The notes beneath the pieces are model-generated. The model did no database searches. It was not told where the DNA came from and worked only from the letters and a program-made list of their open reading frames with translations. Positions 16,098 through 24,483 of a DNA stretch of 44,454 nucleotides are shown one piece after another. The stretch covers positions 1-44,454 of IMG/VR virus record IMGVR_UViG_3300030107_006221. One strand, written 5' to 3'. Positions within the stretch are counted from its first letter, which is position 1. Each line of letters begins with the position of its first letter. This DNA comes from a virus. Made by a program: the position numbers and the translations under genes.

Positions 16098-16937
16098 CTA
16101 TTCTCTGTAATCGTTGTCTTTTTCTTTCCAAGGTATCTTGTCACCAGTGATAACTCTCTCCCTAGATAACCGAATTTTAACGATATTCTCTCTGATAGTC
16201 ACTTTTGGGCGTTCATTGTTTTTACCTTCTCCAATAAGGAACCCAAGCACCTTGATTGATACATTAGTTTCAAACATTCGCTCGTCTGAGCCCATGTCAT
16301 TAATATTTTTCACCTCTGAGAACTCTGGTTCAATAAAACCCTCGTATTTATACCCCTCTTGTTCAAAGAAAAAGCCATTGATGTTTCCCGTTTTAGCGAT
16401 AAAAGGGGCAACTAAGTCGTTCATCTGCTGTTGGTACTCGGCTCTTAGAGTAATATTATACATTACAGTGATATATGATGGAACCGGAATGGTTATCTCT
16501 TGATATACTGTTTTGCCTTTATTGTTTACTTGGGGGCCAGTCTCTCTACTATCTTTTAAAATTCTAGCTAAGTCGGCATTTGTAAAATTTCTTGTCTTTT
16601 CTTGTTGAATTCTACGAGTAATTGTAATAGTCCCGCCCTTATAGTCGTTTTTTTGATGGTAATGTGCTTGAAATCTGCCTTTAAAAGACATATCTTTTGT
16701 TATTGATGAGCGATTAACAGCAATTATAGGAAGTTTCAATCTGTTGTCACTATCTCGCAAAAGTTGGTCTTTTTTAACTTGAAACGCCCTTTCAGCACCA
16801 AGCCAAATAACCGGAACTTTCTTCCACCCTTCATTGGTTGCTGTACAAAGAGAAAGTGTATTGTCAACCCAGTTATATAACCCGGAATCTATGGTTTCTA
16901 TTGTAGAGGGCTCAAATATGTATTCTTTAACTGGCAT
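16098..16937 (-). CDS. 15: Tail completion / sheath stabilizer protein (gp15-like)
   Basis: A 279-residue protein beginning MPVKEYIFEPSTIETID. The segments KKVPVIWLGAERAFQ, LPIIAVNRSSIT, PVPSYITVMYNITLRAEY and FETNVSIKVLGFLIGEG align in order and spacing with T4 gp15 (KFIRVPITYAS..., LPRINLHLV..., IKMIYELSIFTRYEDD...). T4 gp15 forms the ring that ends the tail and joins it to the neck. It overlaps the gp14-like gene by 11 bases and precedes the sheath gene, and the 13-14-15 order is conserved. The comparison is from memory of the T4 sequence. Confidence 0.8.
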   Translation of the reverse strand: MPVKEYIFEPSTIETIDSGLYNWVDNTLSLCTATNEGWKKVPVIWLGAERAFQVKKDQLLRDSDNRLKLPIIAVNRSSITKDMSFKGRFQAHYHQKNDYKGGTITITRRIQQEKTRNFTNADLARILKDSRETGPQVNNKGKTVYQEITIPVPSYITVMYNITLRAEYQQQMNDLVAPFIAKTGNINGFFFEQEGYKYEGFIEPEFSEVKNINDMGSDERMFETNVSIKVLGFLIGEGKNNERPKVTIRENIVKIRLSRERVITGDKIPWKEKDNDYRE

Positions 16938-17415
16938 TGAATAATCCGTCTCTTGCTCTAATGCATTCCGCTATTGTTTCAAATTCATGGGCTGGTTGGC
17001 CAAACAGGTGCTTGGGTTCAGATTTTTTCATGATTTCATAATAAATATCACCATATCGAACAAAATCACCCACTTTAACTTCTAAATCTTGATCTTCGGT
17101 TAATCGTCTTCGATGAAATTTAATTGTTATCTTCTCCATTTCATCAACTGCTATATTGGACATATAGTTTGTTTCTTCTCCGCCGTACTCAACAAGAGCG
17201 TATACTCTAATTGGAGGCAAAAATGTCTTTTCAATAGCCTCTCCATAAAGAGGGTGATAATTTGTATGGTCAATGTCAATTGGAAAATAAAGAATTTGTT
17301 GTCCGACGACTCTTTCAATTATTTCATCGTTAACTTGTTTGACTAAATCTCTTTCTTTCGCTCCAAGAAACATAGGAGGAGGAGGTTGGGCTGATTTTTT
17401 CCACTTATCTGACAT
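16927..17415 (-). CDS. 14: Neck protein (gp14-like)
   Basis: A 162-residue protein, shorter than T4 gp14 (256). From about residue 60 it follows the T4 gp14 pattern: a beta segment (PPIRVYALVEYGGEE), SNIAVDEMEKITI, KVGDFVRYGDIYYEI, then EPKHLFGQPAHEFETI. The N-terminal helix includes VVGQQILYFPIDI, equivalent to T4's ECYYVPRE region. With gp13 it forms the neck that closes the packaged head and receives the tail. It lies between gp13-like and gp15-like genes, supporting the call. Confidence 0.75.
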   Translation of the reverse strand: MSDKWKKSAQPPPPMFLGAKERDLVKQVNDEIIERVVGQQILYFPIDIDHTNYHPLYGEAIEKTFLPPIRVYALVEYGGEETNYMSNIAVDEMEKITIKFHRRRLTEDQDLEVKVGDFVRYGDIYYEIMKKSEPKHLFGQPAHEFETIAECIRARDGLFNAS

Positions 17416-17419
17416 TTAG

Positions 17420-18694
17420 TTATCCTACAAAAATTTTCAATGGCACGTTCTCAACCATGGTTTGAGAGTTTTCTGACATTTCGGCGTCTTGTGCTAATAA
17501 TTGGTTATATGTCATTTCGTCCAATTGTGTTTTAAGTTCATCTCTTAAAGCGTTTTGTTCAGTTTGCGCTTGGGATAAAAGATCAGAAGCATTCAGTGTT
17601 ATATTGTCGCCGGGAATAGGTATAGAGCCTCCAAATTTCCCTCTAACCTGTCCTAATGTCTCTTTTGAAAGAGCAAGAGCAAATCTGCGAATCCACTGTT
17701 TACCAATAGAATTAATATTTTCATAAGGGATATTTTCAAACGGAAGCGTGTTCATATTATTTATGCCATGTTGACCAGAGTCATAATCATCTTCCCAAGG
17801 TTTCGAATTTCCTTCTATACTAAACTTAAACCAAAAATTATCTGGTGATACATCATCTGGCTCTGGGTATAATCTAAGATTATTATTAATAATCTCATAT
17901 GAATAATGAGAGGTCCTAGTATATAAATGGTCTTCGTACTGAATGGCCTGTATTTTGTTTTGCCAAGCGGGAATCACTTGAAAAGAAGAATCGTCGGCAT
18001 ATTGGCCATAATTATGCATGTCTCCAACAACATTTAGGCCACCATAATAACCATAAAATCTCCACATTTGGCGAGGCGTCACATAATAGACTTGATGTAT
18101 TTTAATTCGATTCTTACCCACTTCTCCATAAAATGGAACTGTTGAATCATTAGTAGAGGCATCTTCAACAATAGCTTGAAGATTGTAGTCTTGTACACCC
18201 GCAACAGTTGTAATGGATCCAGAGTATATTGTTTGTTTTCCCCCAACAACCGCTTCTGTTGAATAGGCGTCAGCGATACGAAATGCCGTTTCAAAGGAGA
18301 ATTTAGGATATTTAAGGGCCACATCTTCGGGACCATCAGTTACCTCGCCCTTATGGTTAAAACTAGCTGTTTGGGCCCCTAACATCGACCCTAGCGTATT
18401 CTTTGATTGGTGTATATTTACTAAATAAGAATATTCTAGAACGGCTTCTTCATAGTTGGCAAAAACACTACCTGATGTAATTTCGATATCAAGACTGTCT
18501 CCACCTAATTTTTTATATGTGTATGCAACTTGTGCTATAGCACCAGAAACAAACTGGGCAGAGCCAGTATAATAACCAATTGGACAAGCATCTGACACAA
18601 CAGAATCTGCTGGTGATGCGCCATTAAATGACACCGACGCCGGTAATACAATTGCACTATTAGTAGAAGCTGGTGTTAAAGTTGGTATTGCCAT
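17420..18694 (-). CDS. 13: Neck/head-completion protein (gp13-like)
   Basis: A 424-residue protein starting MAIPTLTPAS. ATG 18694 is preferred over upstream alternatives because GGGGGA lies 8 bases before it. The C-terminal third contains GKQWIRRFALALSKETLGQV followed by SIPIPGD, LNASDLL and a Gln/Glu-rich helix, a signature I recognise from gp13 of T4-like cyanophages. T4 gp13 is 309 residues, so this one has an expanded N-terminal part. With gp14 it completes the portal after packaging. An ACTATTTA box lies 23 nt before the start, making it the first gene of a 13-14-15 operon. Confidence 0.75.
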   Translation of the reverse strand: MAIPTLTPASTNSAIVLPASVSFNGASPADSVVSDACPIGYYTGSAQFVSGAIAQVAYTYKKLGGDSLDIEITSGSVFANYEEAVLEYSYLVNIHQSKNTLGSMLGAQTASFNHKGEVTDGPEDVALKYPKFSFETAFRIADAYSTEAVVGGKQTIYSGSITTVAGVQDYNLQAIVEDASTNDSTVPFYGEVGKNRIKIHQVYYVTPRQMWRFYGYYGGLNVVGDMHNYGQYADDSSFQVIPAWQNKIQAIQYEDHLYTRTSHYSYEIINNNLRLYPEPDDVSPDNFWFKFSIEGNSKPWEDDYDSGQHGINNMNTLPFENIPYENINSIGKQWIRRFALALSKETLGQVRGKFGGSIPIPGDNITLNASDLLSQAQTEQNALRDELKTQLDEMTYNQLLAQDAEMSENSQTMVENVPLKIFVG

Positions 18695-18716
18695 ACATAA
18701 ATCCCCCAATCAAGAT

Positions 18717-18724
18717 TAAATAGT
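18717..18724 (-). promoter_or_regulatory. ACTATTTA box, candidate late promoter for gp13-14-15 operon
   Basis: Minus-strand ACTATTTAAT in the gap between the basic coiled-coil gene and the gp13-like gene, about 23 nt before ATG 18694. Part of the recurrent box set. Confidence 0.55.
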
Positions 18725-18743
18725 TTCCAGAATGGGAAAGCTT

Positions 18744-19079
18744 CTAACTCTTCTTTGTAGTTCTCTTTGTGGTTCTTTTACGGGGAGCTTTTTTAGCTGG
18801 AGTTGGCTTTTCAGCTTTCACTTTGGCTTCTTTTTTTGCTTTTAGTTCAGCTTCTTTTTTTGCTTCTTCTTTGGCTCTAAGTTCAGCAGCTTCTGCTTCG
18901 GCTTTGAGTTTAGCTGCTCTTTCTTCCGCTTCTTGTGCTTCTTTTAATTTTTGAATTCTTACGGAGTTTTCTTCTACAATTCTACCAAGACCGTTTCTAA
19001 TAAGGTCTTGATCTGGGACTTCTTGTCCAGCATTTAATTTTCTAATCATTAGTTTTTTTCTTTTGGATCTTCTACCCAT
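18744..19079 (-). CDS. Basic Lys/Ala-rich helical protein with histone-H1-like tail
   Basis: A 111-residue protein. The N-terminus (MGRRSKRKKLMIRKLNAGQE, then VPDQDLIRNGLGRIVEE) is followed by a long Ala/Glu/Lys helix and a C-terminal tail of KKAP/KRTT repeats ending RTTKKS. The tail resembles histone-H1-type DNA-binding tails, but no defined DNA-binding domain is visible. It lies between the decoration-like gene and neck genes, downstream of a terminator and an ACTAATTA box, so it is probably a late, head-associated protein. Binding packaged DNA is an inference. Confidence 0.65.
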   Translation of the reverse strand: MGRRSKRKKLMIRKLNAGQEVPDQDLIRNGLGRIVEENSVRIQKLKEAQEAEERAAKLKAEAEAAELRAKEEAKKEAELKAKKEAKVKAEKPTPAKKAPRKRTTKRTTKKS

Positions 19080-19101
19080 TATGTTCTCCTTAAATATAAA
19101 A

Positions 19102-19109
19102 TAATTAGT
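19102..19109 (-). promoter_or_regulatory. Variant late-promoter-like box (ACTAATTA)
   Basis: Minus-strand ACTAATTA lies directly after the terminator of the preceding gene and about 23 nt before ATG 19079, the same spacing as the ACTATTTA boxes. One mismatch from the main box. Confidence 0.4.
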
Positions 19110-19111
19110 CT

Positions 19112-19141
19112 CAAAAAGAAAAAGCCCACCGAAGTGAGCTT
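19112..19141 (-). terminator. Rho-independent terminator after decoration-like gene
   Basis: The minus-strand stem AAGCTCAC/GTGGGCTT with a TTCG tetraloop (19122-19141) is followed by TTTTTCTTTTT. Eight pairs, one of them a wobble. Confidence 0.9.
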
Positions 19142-19171
19142 AGTCTTTGCATTGCGGAGACTCAGTAGTGA

Positions 19172-19642
19172 CTATGCATCCCAAGTAATCGCGTCGGTCG
19201 CTGTCGCGCCAGCATCTACGAAAACACATCCAGAAAGATGCCATGAAGTTCCATCACAAATTGCTTCTATCCAAGAACCAACATTAACATCTGGATTCCC
19301 ATCAACAGAAAGTTTAGTAGCACTTCCGCCGTCCTTTTCTGCGGCATCGCCTGTGCCATCAACTTCCATACATCGGATAATGCCCTTGAGAACACCAGCA
19401 GCGGCACCAGATGGGGGCTTAAACTCAATAATAGCATCATCGTCAGTCATTTCTGTAGCCCAAATAAATTTACAATAAGCACCTTCTTTTACAGGCGGCA
19501 ACAAAATTTCGATAGTCGCACCAGTATTATAATTAATAAAATAGACTTCGCCGGTTTCGTTTGCAGTGATTGTTTTGGCGGCAGTAATAGACTCCACTCT
19601 CATAAGGGATGCATTTCTTGACGCTCTTCCAACTTTTGACAT
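19172..19642 (-). CDS. Probable head decoration/structural protein, 156 aa
   Basis: A beta-rich 156-residue protein (MSKVGRASRNASLMRVESIT, then TANETGEVYFINYN and ATIEILLPPVKEG, with a C-terminal WIEAICDGTSWHLSG). The hydrophobic 'LP' strand and terminal W motif recall the shared C-terminal beta domain of the fibre-like proteins at 25-30 kb. It is isolated between two terminators, with its own ACTATTTA box, directly after the major capsid gene. A strong single-gene unit in that place suggests an abundant capsid-decorating protein, which is inference. No signal peptide. Confidence 0.6.
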   Translation of the reverse strand: MSKVGRASRNASLMRVESITAAKTITANETGEVYFINYNTGATIEILLPPVKEGAYCKFIWATEMTDDDAIIEFKPPSGAAAGVLKGIIRCMEVDGTGDAAEKDGGSATKLSVDGNPDVNVGSWIEAICDGTSWHLSGCVFVDAGATATDAITWDA

Positions 19643-19688
19643 AGTTAATATCTCCTAAAAATATATATTCGCTCTATGCGATCAATAG

Positions 19689-19696
19689 TAAATAGT
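19689..19696 (-). promoter_or_regulatory. ACTATTTA box, candidate promoter of decoration-like gene
   Basis: Minus-strand ACTATTTACT lies just downstream of the capsid-gene terminator and about 47 nt before ATG 19642. It is the longest box-to-start distance among the clearly intergenic boxes. Confidence 0.55.
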
Positions 19697-19702
19697 ATGT
19701 TC

Positions 19703-19739
19703 AAAAAGAAAAACCCCCGATGAAATAAATCATCGAGGG
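19703..19739 (-). terminator. Rho-independent terminator after major capsid gene
   Basis: Minus-strand ten-pair stem CCCTCGATGA/TCATCGGGGG (one wobble), loop TTTATT, then TTTTTCTTTTT. It ends the gp22-gp23 transcript. Confidence 0.9.
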
Positions 19740-19763
19740 CATTTATTTATCCTAAGTTATTTT

Positions 19764-21572
19764 TTAGGAACCGGACTCACCAAGCAATCCACGAACGATA
19801 ACAAGACCGTACATATCAGGACGAACCATCTTCTTGGCATAACGGGTCATGACACCCTTACGAGGAACGAAGTCCTCGACACCGAAGATAGTAGGTGTTA
19901 CTTGGAGTGGTACATAAGGAGCATACACATATCCACTTTCGAGGAATGAGTTACCCTTACGCCCAACAAGAACAACATTACGAGGGAAATAAGGATCCAC
20001 GATAACGTCGAACTTGCGACTCAAAGAGCCAACCTTAACGGCTCCGATTTCGCCTTTGTCTGCATCAGCAGTAACGTTGGCTCGGAAACCAGCGGTCATT
20101 TCCAAAATGTTAGCAGCTTCTGGTGAGCAAACAACATAGTTAGCTCCGCCACGAAGTGTCTTACGATGGATTTGAGCAGAAACATCATTGATAGTTTCAA
20201 TCAAAGTCTCGTACCATTCGCTAACAGTGCCTGTGAAATCAGGAGCGGCAGAAGTTGCACCCAATTCTTCACCAGTTGAACGGTTAACAAAAAGACCCGG
20301 TGAACGTGACCAGTAGAAAGTACCAGCAGACGCACCGTTAACAAGATCAGCAAGAATCTCACGATCAATTTCAAGAGCAATTTGCTCAGAAAGAATCGAA
20401 GTCAACTCAACTTCAGCATCCAAGTTGTGATAAGCATTCAAGTCTTGACCCAACTCAGGAGTCCACTTGGCTTTCAGTTTCTTGGTCTGTGCTGTAATAG
20501 CAATGCTATCGACCTTGATGTCGATCTCAGGAATGTTTTCGTTAGCTTCAAGTGCAAACAAGTTACCTGCACCGCCGACGCCGCCAAGAGCGGTCCCAGC
20601 AGCAATCGAATCAGCAATAGGATACACAGATGCTGTGGATGGCAACGGAGTAGCAAGAGCCGAAGCTGCTGTAGTTGTGACATTAGCAATTGGTGCTGAA
20701 TAAACAAAACGAACTGCTTGGTTTCCGGTTTGAGAATCAGCAGCGGAAACCATTTTAGTCAAGCGACGAATTTGATTAAGATTTGCGACAGAGCTCAATC
20801 CAGTAATGGTCGATGCACCAGAAATATCCAAAAGGAACGCTGACATATTATCAAAATCAGGATCACCAATGCTAGAAGCCAATGCGGATTTATCAACATC
20901 AACAACAATAGCACCAAGCGTTGTTGTGGTTGCCAACAAATCTGGGTCGTATTGAATATATTTTTTGTTAGCTTCTGAAACGGAAGTGTTCAATTTAAAC
21001 AATAACGCTTTACCTTCACCAACAGCAACATCAGAAGTGTTGCTTCCAGTTGGAGACGCATAAGCATAACCAGTTTGACCATCTCGACCGGGACCACCAA
21101 AGCCGCTCTTGTAAGTGCTGTCAACAAGGTCAACACCACCGGTAACTTGTGAGGCCACTTGGTTTGTACCATAGATTGATTTATCATATGGGTTTCCATG
21201 ACGATTTCCACTTTCTGTGCTCGTTCCGAGATTTGGTGAGAATGTGAAGTCAAGGAAGAAGATGAGGCCAGATGGCAAGCTCATCGGTTGAACGCTAACA
21301 AGATCGTTAGCAATAAGACCGGCGAATACTCGACGGACAATTGGGAAAGCGACAGCGGCGAAACCTTCAACATCGCCAGCAGCCATTGTGGAACTTTCAC
21401 GAAGAAGTTCCTTTGCTTGGTTTTCCAAAAGACGAGCCATTGAGTGCTTTTGTCTCTCGGTTTGAAGACCTTCAAGCAAACCTGTTGATGACCATTTATT
21501 AAGAAGAGCTTGCCCTTCTGCGGCCATATCACGGTTTACTATGCCTTCTGTAAGTGTATTAAGAATAGACAT
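19764..21572 (-). CDS. 23: Major capsid protein (gp23)
   Basis: A 602-residue protein. The segments GDVEGFAAVAFPIVRRVFAGL, LVSVQPMSLPSGLIFFLDF, the downstream RKTLRGGANYVV/LEMTAGF region and the C-terminal PYVPLQVTPTIFGVEDFVPR, then GVMTRYAKKMVRPDMYG match T4-type gp23 (HK97 fold). The N-terminal helical 60 residues look like the gp23 propeptide. The site LRE|S at residues 57-60 fits the [L/I]-x-E consensus of the gp21 protease and lies where T4 is cut (residue 65). The gene follows gp22 with AGGAGG before ATG 21572 and ends at a strong terminator. Confidence 0.95.
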   Translation of the reverse strand: MSILNTLTEGIVNRDMAAEGQALLNKWSSTGLLEGLQTERQKHSMARLLENQAKELLRESSTMAAGDVEGFAAVAFPIVRRVFAGLIANDLVSVQPMSLPSGLIFFLDFTFSPNLGTSTESGNRHGNPYDKSIYGTNQVASQVTGGVDLVDSTYKSGFGGPGRDGQTGYAYASPTGSNTSDVAVGEGKALLFKLNTSVSEANKKYIQYDPDLLATTTTLGAIVVDVDKSALASSIGDPDFDNMSAFLLDISGASTITGLSSVANLNQIRRLTKMVSAADSQTGNQAVRFVYSAPIANVTTTAASALATPLPSTASVYPIADSIAAGTALGGVGGAGNLFALEANENIPEIDIKVDSIAITAQTKKLKAKWTPELGQDLNAYHNLDAEVELTSILSEQIALEIDREILADLVNGASAGTFYWSRSPGLFVNRSTGEELGATSAAPDFTGTVSEWYETLIETINDVSAQIHRKTLRGGANYVVCSPEAANILEMTAGFRANVTADADKGEIGAVKVGSLSRKFDVIVDPYFPRNVVLVGRKGNSFLESGYVYAPYVPLQVTPTIFGVEDFVPRKGVMTRYAKKMVRPDMYGLVIVRGLLGESGS

Positions 21573-21593
21573 TTTATAACCTCCTTATAATGT

Positions 21594-22640
21594 CTAAGAA
21601 AGACCAGCGAGTTTTCTCATTCTATCAGAGAAGGAATGATCTTGTGTCTCGTTGATATTTCTTTTTGATCGTTGCAAAATATTAGATAAATTAGACTTTC
21701 TGCTAACAGACTCGCTAAGTGATTTTGGTCCATCATTTTTGGTAGAGCCCACTGTAGCTTTAAGAGTCTCGCAAAGAGACCTTGCTTCATCTTTTGTTTT
21801 TGCGTTAGCGATGGCTTCAACAATTTTATCTTTTTGTCGCTCATTCAAGGAGGCATCGCCTAATATTCTGTTAGAATAAATCAATTTTGCATTTGATAGC
21901 ATTGATTCTTCTAACTTGTTATTCATCTGCTTTATTGCAGAATATAATTCTTTATTTTTTGTCTTGTAAGATTCGATAGATTCTTTCATATCTTTAAGCT
22001 TCTTTTCAAGAGCTTCATTTTCTTCTTTATATTGGGTTGATTCAGACTTGGCTAATTCCATTTCTTGGTAATATTTTAATTTACCAGCATCTGTCTGAAA
22101 GGTGCCGTCTTTTACTTGACCCATATCGACTATCAATTCTTCTTCTAAAACTTCTTCTTGTTCTTCGTCGGACAAAAGATCAACAATCTCTTGTAAATCC
22201 AACATATCTTCGGTGTCTTCGGCAGCCTCAACTTCATTGTCGGTGTCGTTTTCAAGCCCCATCGCACTCATTACATCTTCGGTGTTCTCTCTTTCTGCTT
22301 CAACAGCTTCCGGGCTGTCTTCCAATTCTGCTTGTTGTTGCAAATCACCCAAATCAAGAAAATCATTAACATCAAATTCATATTTGAACTCAATACCCAT
22401 TTCAACTTCTTGGTTTGGATTTTGATCAGCGACCGCAAACGGTGCTTCGATAGCAGAAGCGGGCGTTGTTTCCATTCCCATTTCTTGTTCCGTTATCACA
22501 CTATCATTTTCTAAAAGCGAATTAACCGCTGCTTTGATTTCTGGTGCATACTTCTCAATAACTGATTGTTCTGCGTTTTTAAGGGCTGCTTCGCGAAGGG
22601 CGGCGGCATCCACAATTGCTTGCTCTAACATTGAAGACAT
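21594..22640 (-). CDS. 22: Prohead scaffold/core protein (gp22-like)
   Basis: A 348-residue, strongly acidic protein. An N-terminal Ala-rich helix (LEQAIVDAAALREAALKNAE) is followed by a Glu/Asp-rich middle (about residues 80-170), a long Lys/Glu coiled coil (about 190-260), and a C-terminal basic segment (RSKRNINETQDHSFSDRMRK) that would bind capsid. Such an acidic coiled-coil protein directly before gp23 is the expected gp22 scaffold, which shapes the prohead and is degraded by gp21. T4 gp22 is 269 residues. The sequence is divergent, so position and composition carry the call. Confidence 0.75.
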   Translation of the reverse strand: MSSMLEQAIVDAAALREAALKNAEQSVIEKYAPEIKAAVNSLLENDSVITEQEMGMETTPASAIEAPFAVADQNPNQEVEMGIEFKYEFDVNDFLDLGDLQQQAELEDSPEAVEAERENTEDVMSAMGLENDTDNEVEAAEDTEDMLDLQEIVDLLSDEEQEEVLEEELIVDMGQVKDGTFQTDAGKLKYYQEMELAKSESTQYKEENEALEKKLKDMKESIESYKTKNKELYSAIKQMNNKLEESMLSNAKLIYSNRILGDASLNERQKDKIVEAIANAKTKDEARSLCETLKATVGSTKNDGPKSLSESVSRKSNLSNILQRSKRNINETQDHSFSDRMRKLAGLS

Positions 22641-22672
22641 TAAATAAACTCCTAAGATACTATTAACAAGAA

Positions 22673-22680
22673 TAAATAGT
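22673..22680 (-). promoter_or_regulatory. ACTATTTA box, candidate late promoter for gp22-gp23
   Basis: Minus-strand ACTATTTATT, about 33 nt before the gp22-like ATG, in the gap after the fibre gene. AGGAG follows 5-6 nt before the start codon region. Confidence 0.6.
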
Positions 22681-22708
22681 GTTTTAAAGAAGAAAAGTCC
22701 GATATCTA

Positions 22709-24448
22709 TTAAGTAAGGTTCACGTCACCATTTTTTACTGTCCCGTCACTGTACCTAACTTTAAATTTTAATTTATGATTACCCTCATCAAGATAGAAAG
22801 TAACAGACCCACTATGAAGATTGGCATCAGGAACAACTGCGGTTGGAGCACCGAGAACAACTGCGCCACTTATATAAAGATTTGCATCAAAAGCTGCTGG
22901 ATTAATATTGCTTGCAATCATACCACCCTCAACAACTGAGAATAATTTCGGATTTGTTGGAGACATGACCTCAAATAACGTTTGCCCTCCGCTTTGAATT
23001 GTTACGGACGAAGAAACTTGAAATATCGAATCTTTCAACCTTGCGCGTACATGGCTACCGCTAACTTGAAAAGAGCCGCTTACACTTAGTGTTTCTATCG
23101 GCCCAGTACCTCCAATACCAATTCTATCATTAGTTTGGTCCAAAACTAATGTGCCATTATCAAAATTCAAACCATTTGTTGTTGCGACGGCTGTTCCTGT
23201 AAAGGTAACCTGATCTGCTGAGTTATCTCCGAGGATTGTGTTTCCGTTGATGGTAAGACTTGAATCAATAGTTGATGCACCATTAGTTCCAATTGTTAAA
23301 TTTCCATTGGCCGCGACTTTAAACGTTGCAGCGTTAGAGCCATTATAAACTATTTTAAATTGAGGGTCATTTGAAGAAGATATTTCTAACGGAACCGATG
23401 GTGTAATATCACCTATTCCAACAAAGCCGTTTGATTCATTTATTTGAAAATCTAAACCAGAAGAGTTAATTCTGAAATCGGACCCGATCACTTGCACTCG
23501 CCTTGGTGAAAGATTTCCATAGTTTGTTAGCATCTGGACACCGCCAGCAACAAAAGCAATTAAGTCATTGCCTCCAAAACCAAAATAACTATCTGCGTCA
23601 CCAGCATGAGTTATATATTGTTCAATTTGCAGAGCAGATGCGCTAACATTGCCAGCGACGACGACATCGCCAGAAGAGCTAATATGACTACCAACATGTA
23701 ATGTTGTTGAAGCAGAAAGGGCCCCAGTGACCGATAAAATATTCCCAACATAATTTAAATTTGAATTAGATGCAATAGCACCGACGCCGCCGCCTAATAA
23801 AACTTGATTTGTATTAGCCAAAGCACTGGCGTTTGTGACACTCTGGTTGGTGAGAAGTTGTGTTAATGTTGATTTCTTAATATCACCAGAATCATCTATA
23901 AATAAAGTAACACTACCGTTGGGTGTGTTTTGAGCGGTTGCGTTATCTATCGATAGCTTCAAGCCATTAGCGTCGGCTGAAAGACCACCATCATCCATTA
24001 ACTCTATTTTGTTTGCATCTATAACAGACCCCGCCCAAGCACCATAAAAAGCAGAACCAGAAATGTTGCCAGAACCAGAAATTGAAGTATTTTTAAAATC
24101 CAACACAGAGCCATCAAATGTCAAATTTGATTCTACTGTTGCTTCGTCAGCGTCTTTATAAGTTAAGACCCCGTTGGCAGTGCTACCGTCGAATGAAATG
24201 CCTCCGCCAGTAGGGTCGATAAAGACGCCATCAGCATAAAATGCAGATGCAGAAATATTAATCGAAGCACTAACATTACCAACAATATTTGCATCTCCGG
24301 TAATACTAACATCAGATGACGAAGACAGGTTGGAAAATGTTTTTTGACCATTTATAGTTTGATCAGAATGTTTGTCAACAATGTCCTCAATGGAGCCATT
24401 ACCTTGACCTTCGAAATTAACATTTCCGCTTAATATATTATATGACAT
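22709..24448 (-). CDS. Tail/head fibre-like protein, 579 aa
   Basis: A 579-residue beta-repeat protein rich in Ser, Gly, Asn and Thr. Short strands recur with motifs such as ISGSGNISGSAFYGAW and SGAVVLG, and stretches like GFVGIGDITPSVPLEISSS and DRIGIGGTGPIETLSVSGS are the GIGxxxPxxxLxVSG repeats of trimeric fibre shafts. It begins MSYNILSGN, nearly the same as MGYNILSGS of the protein at 28275-29045, so the N-terminal attachment segment is shared. The C-terminus (YLDEGNHKLKFKVRYSDGTV) forms a small domain I have seen on other marine phage fibres. It is probably a virion adhesin. Confidence 0.7.
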   Translation of the reverse strand: MSYNILSGNVNFEGQGNGSIEDIVDKHSDQTINGQKTFSNLSSSSDVSITGDANIVGNVSASINISASAFYADGVFIDPTGGGISFDGSTANGVLTYKDADEATVESNLTFDGSVLDFKNTSISGSGNISGSAFYGAWAGSVIDANKIELMDDGGLSADANGLKLSIDNATAQNTPNGSVTLFIDDSGDIKKSTLTQLLTNQSVTNASALANTNQVLLGGGVGAIASNSNLNYVGNILSVTGALSASTTLHVGSHISSSGDVVVAGNVSASALQIEQYITHAGDADSYFGFGGNDLIAFVAGGVQMLTNYGNLSPRRVQVIGSDFRINSSGLDFQINESNGFVGIGDITPSVPLEISSSNDPQFKIVYNGSNAATFKVAANGNLTIGTNGASTIDSSLTINGNTILGDNSADQVTFTGTAVATTNGLNFDNGTLVLDQTNDRIGIGGTGPIETLSVSGSFQVSGSHVRARLKDSIFQVSSSVTIQSGGQTLFEVMSPTNPKLFSVVEGGMIASNINPAAFDANLYISGAVVLGAPTAVVPDANLHSGSVTFYLDEGNHKLKFKVRYSDGTVKNGDVNLT

Positions 24449-24470
24449 TTATAAGTCTCCAATTTATATA

Positions 24471-24478
24471 TAAATAGT
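24471..24478 (-). promoter_or_regulatory. ACTATTTA box, candidate late promoter for 579-aa fibre gene
   Basis: Minus-strand ACTATTTATA about 23 nt before ATG 24448. The plus strand here reads TATAAATAGT, which contains the T4 late -10 sequence TATAAATA, but pointing away from the gene. Confidence 0.5.
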
Positions 24479-24483
24479 TTATT

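Noticed and set aside
24469-24478. T4-type late promoter TATAAATA on the plus strand
   Set aside because: It points against the genes, and the same place carries the minus-strand ACTATTTA box with consistent spacing to a start.
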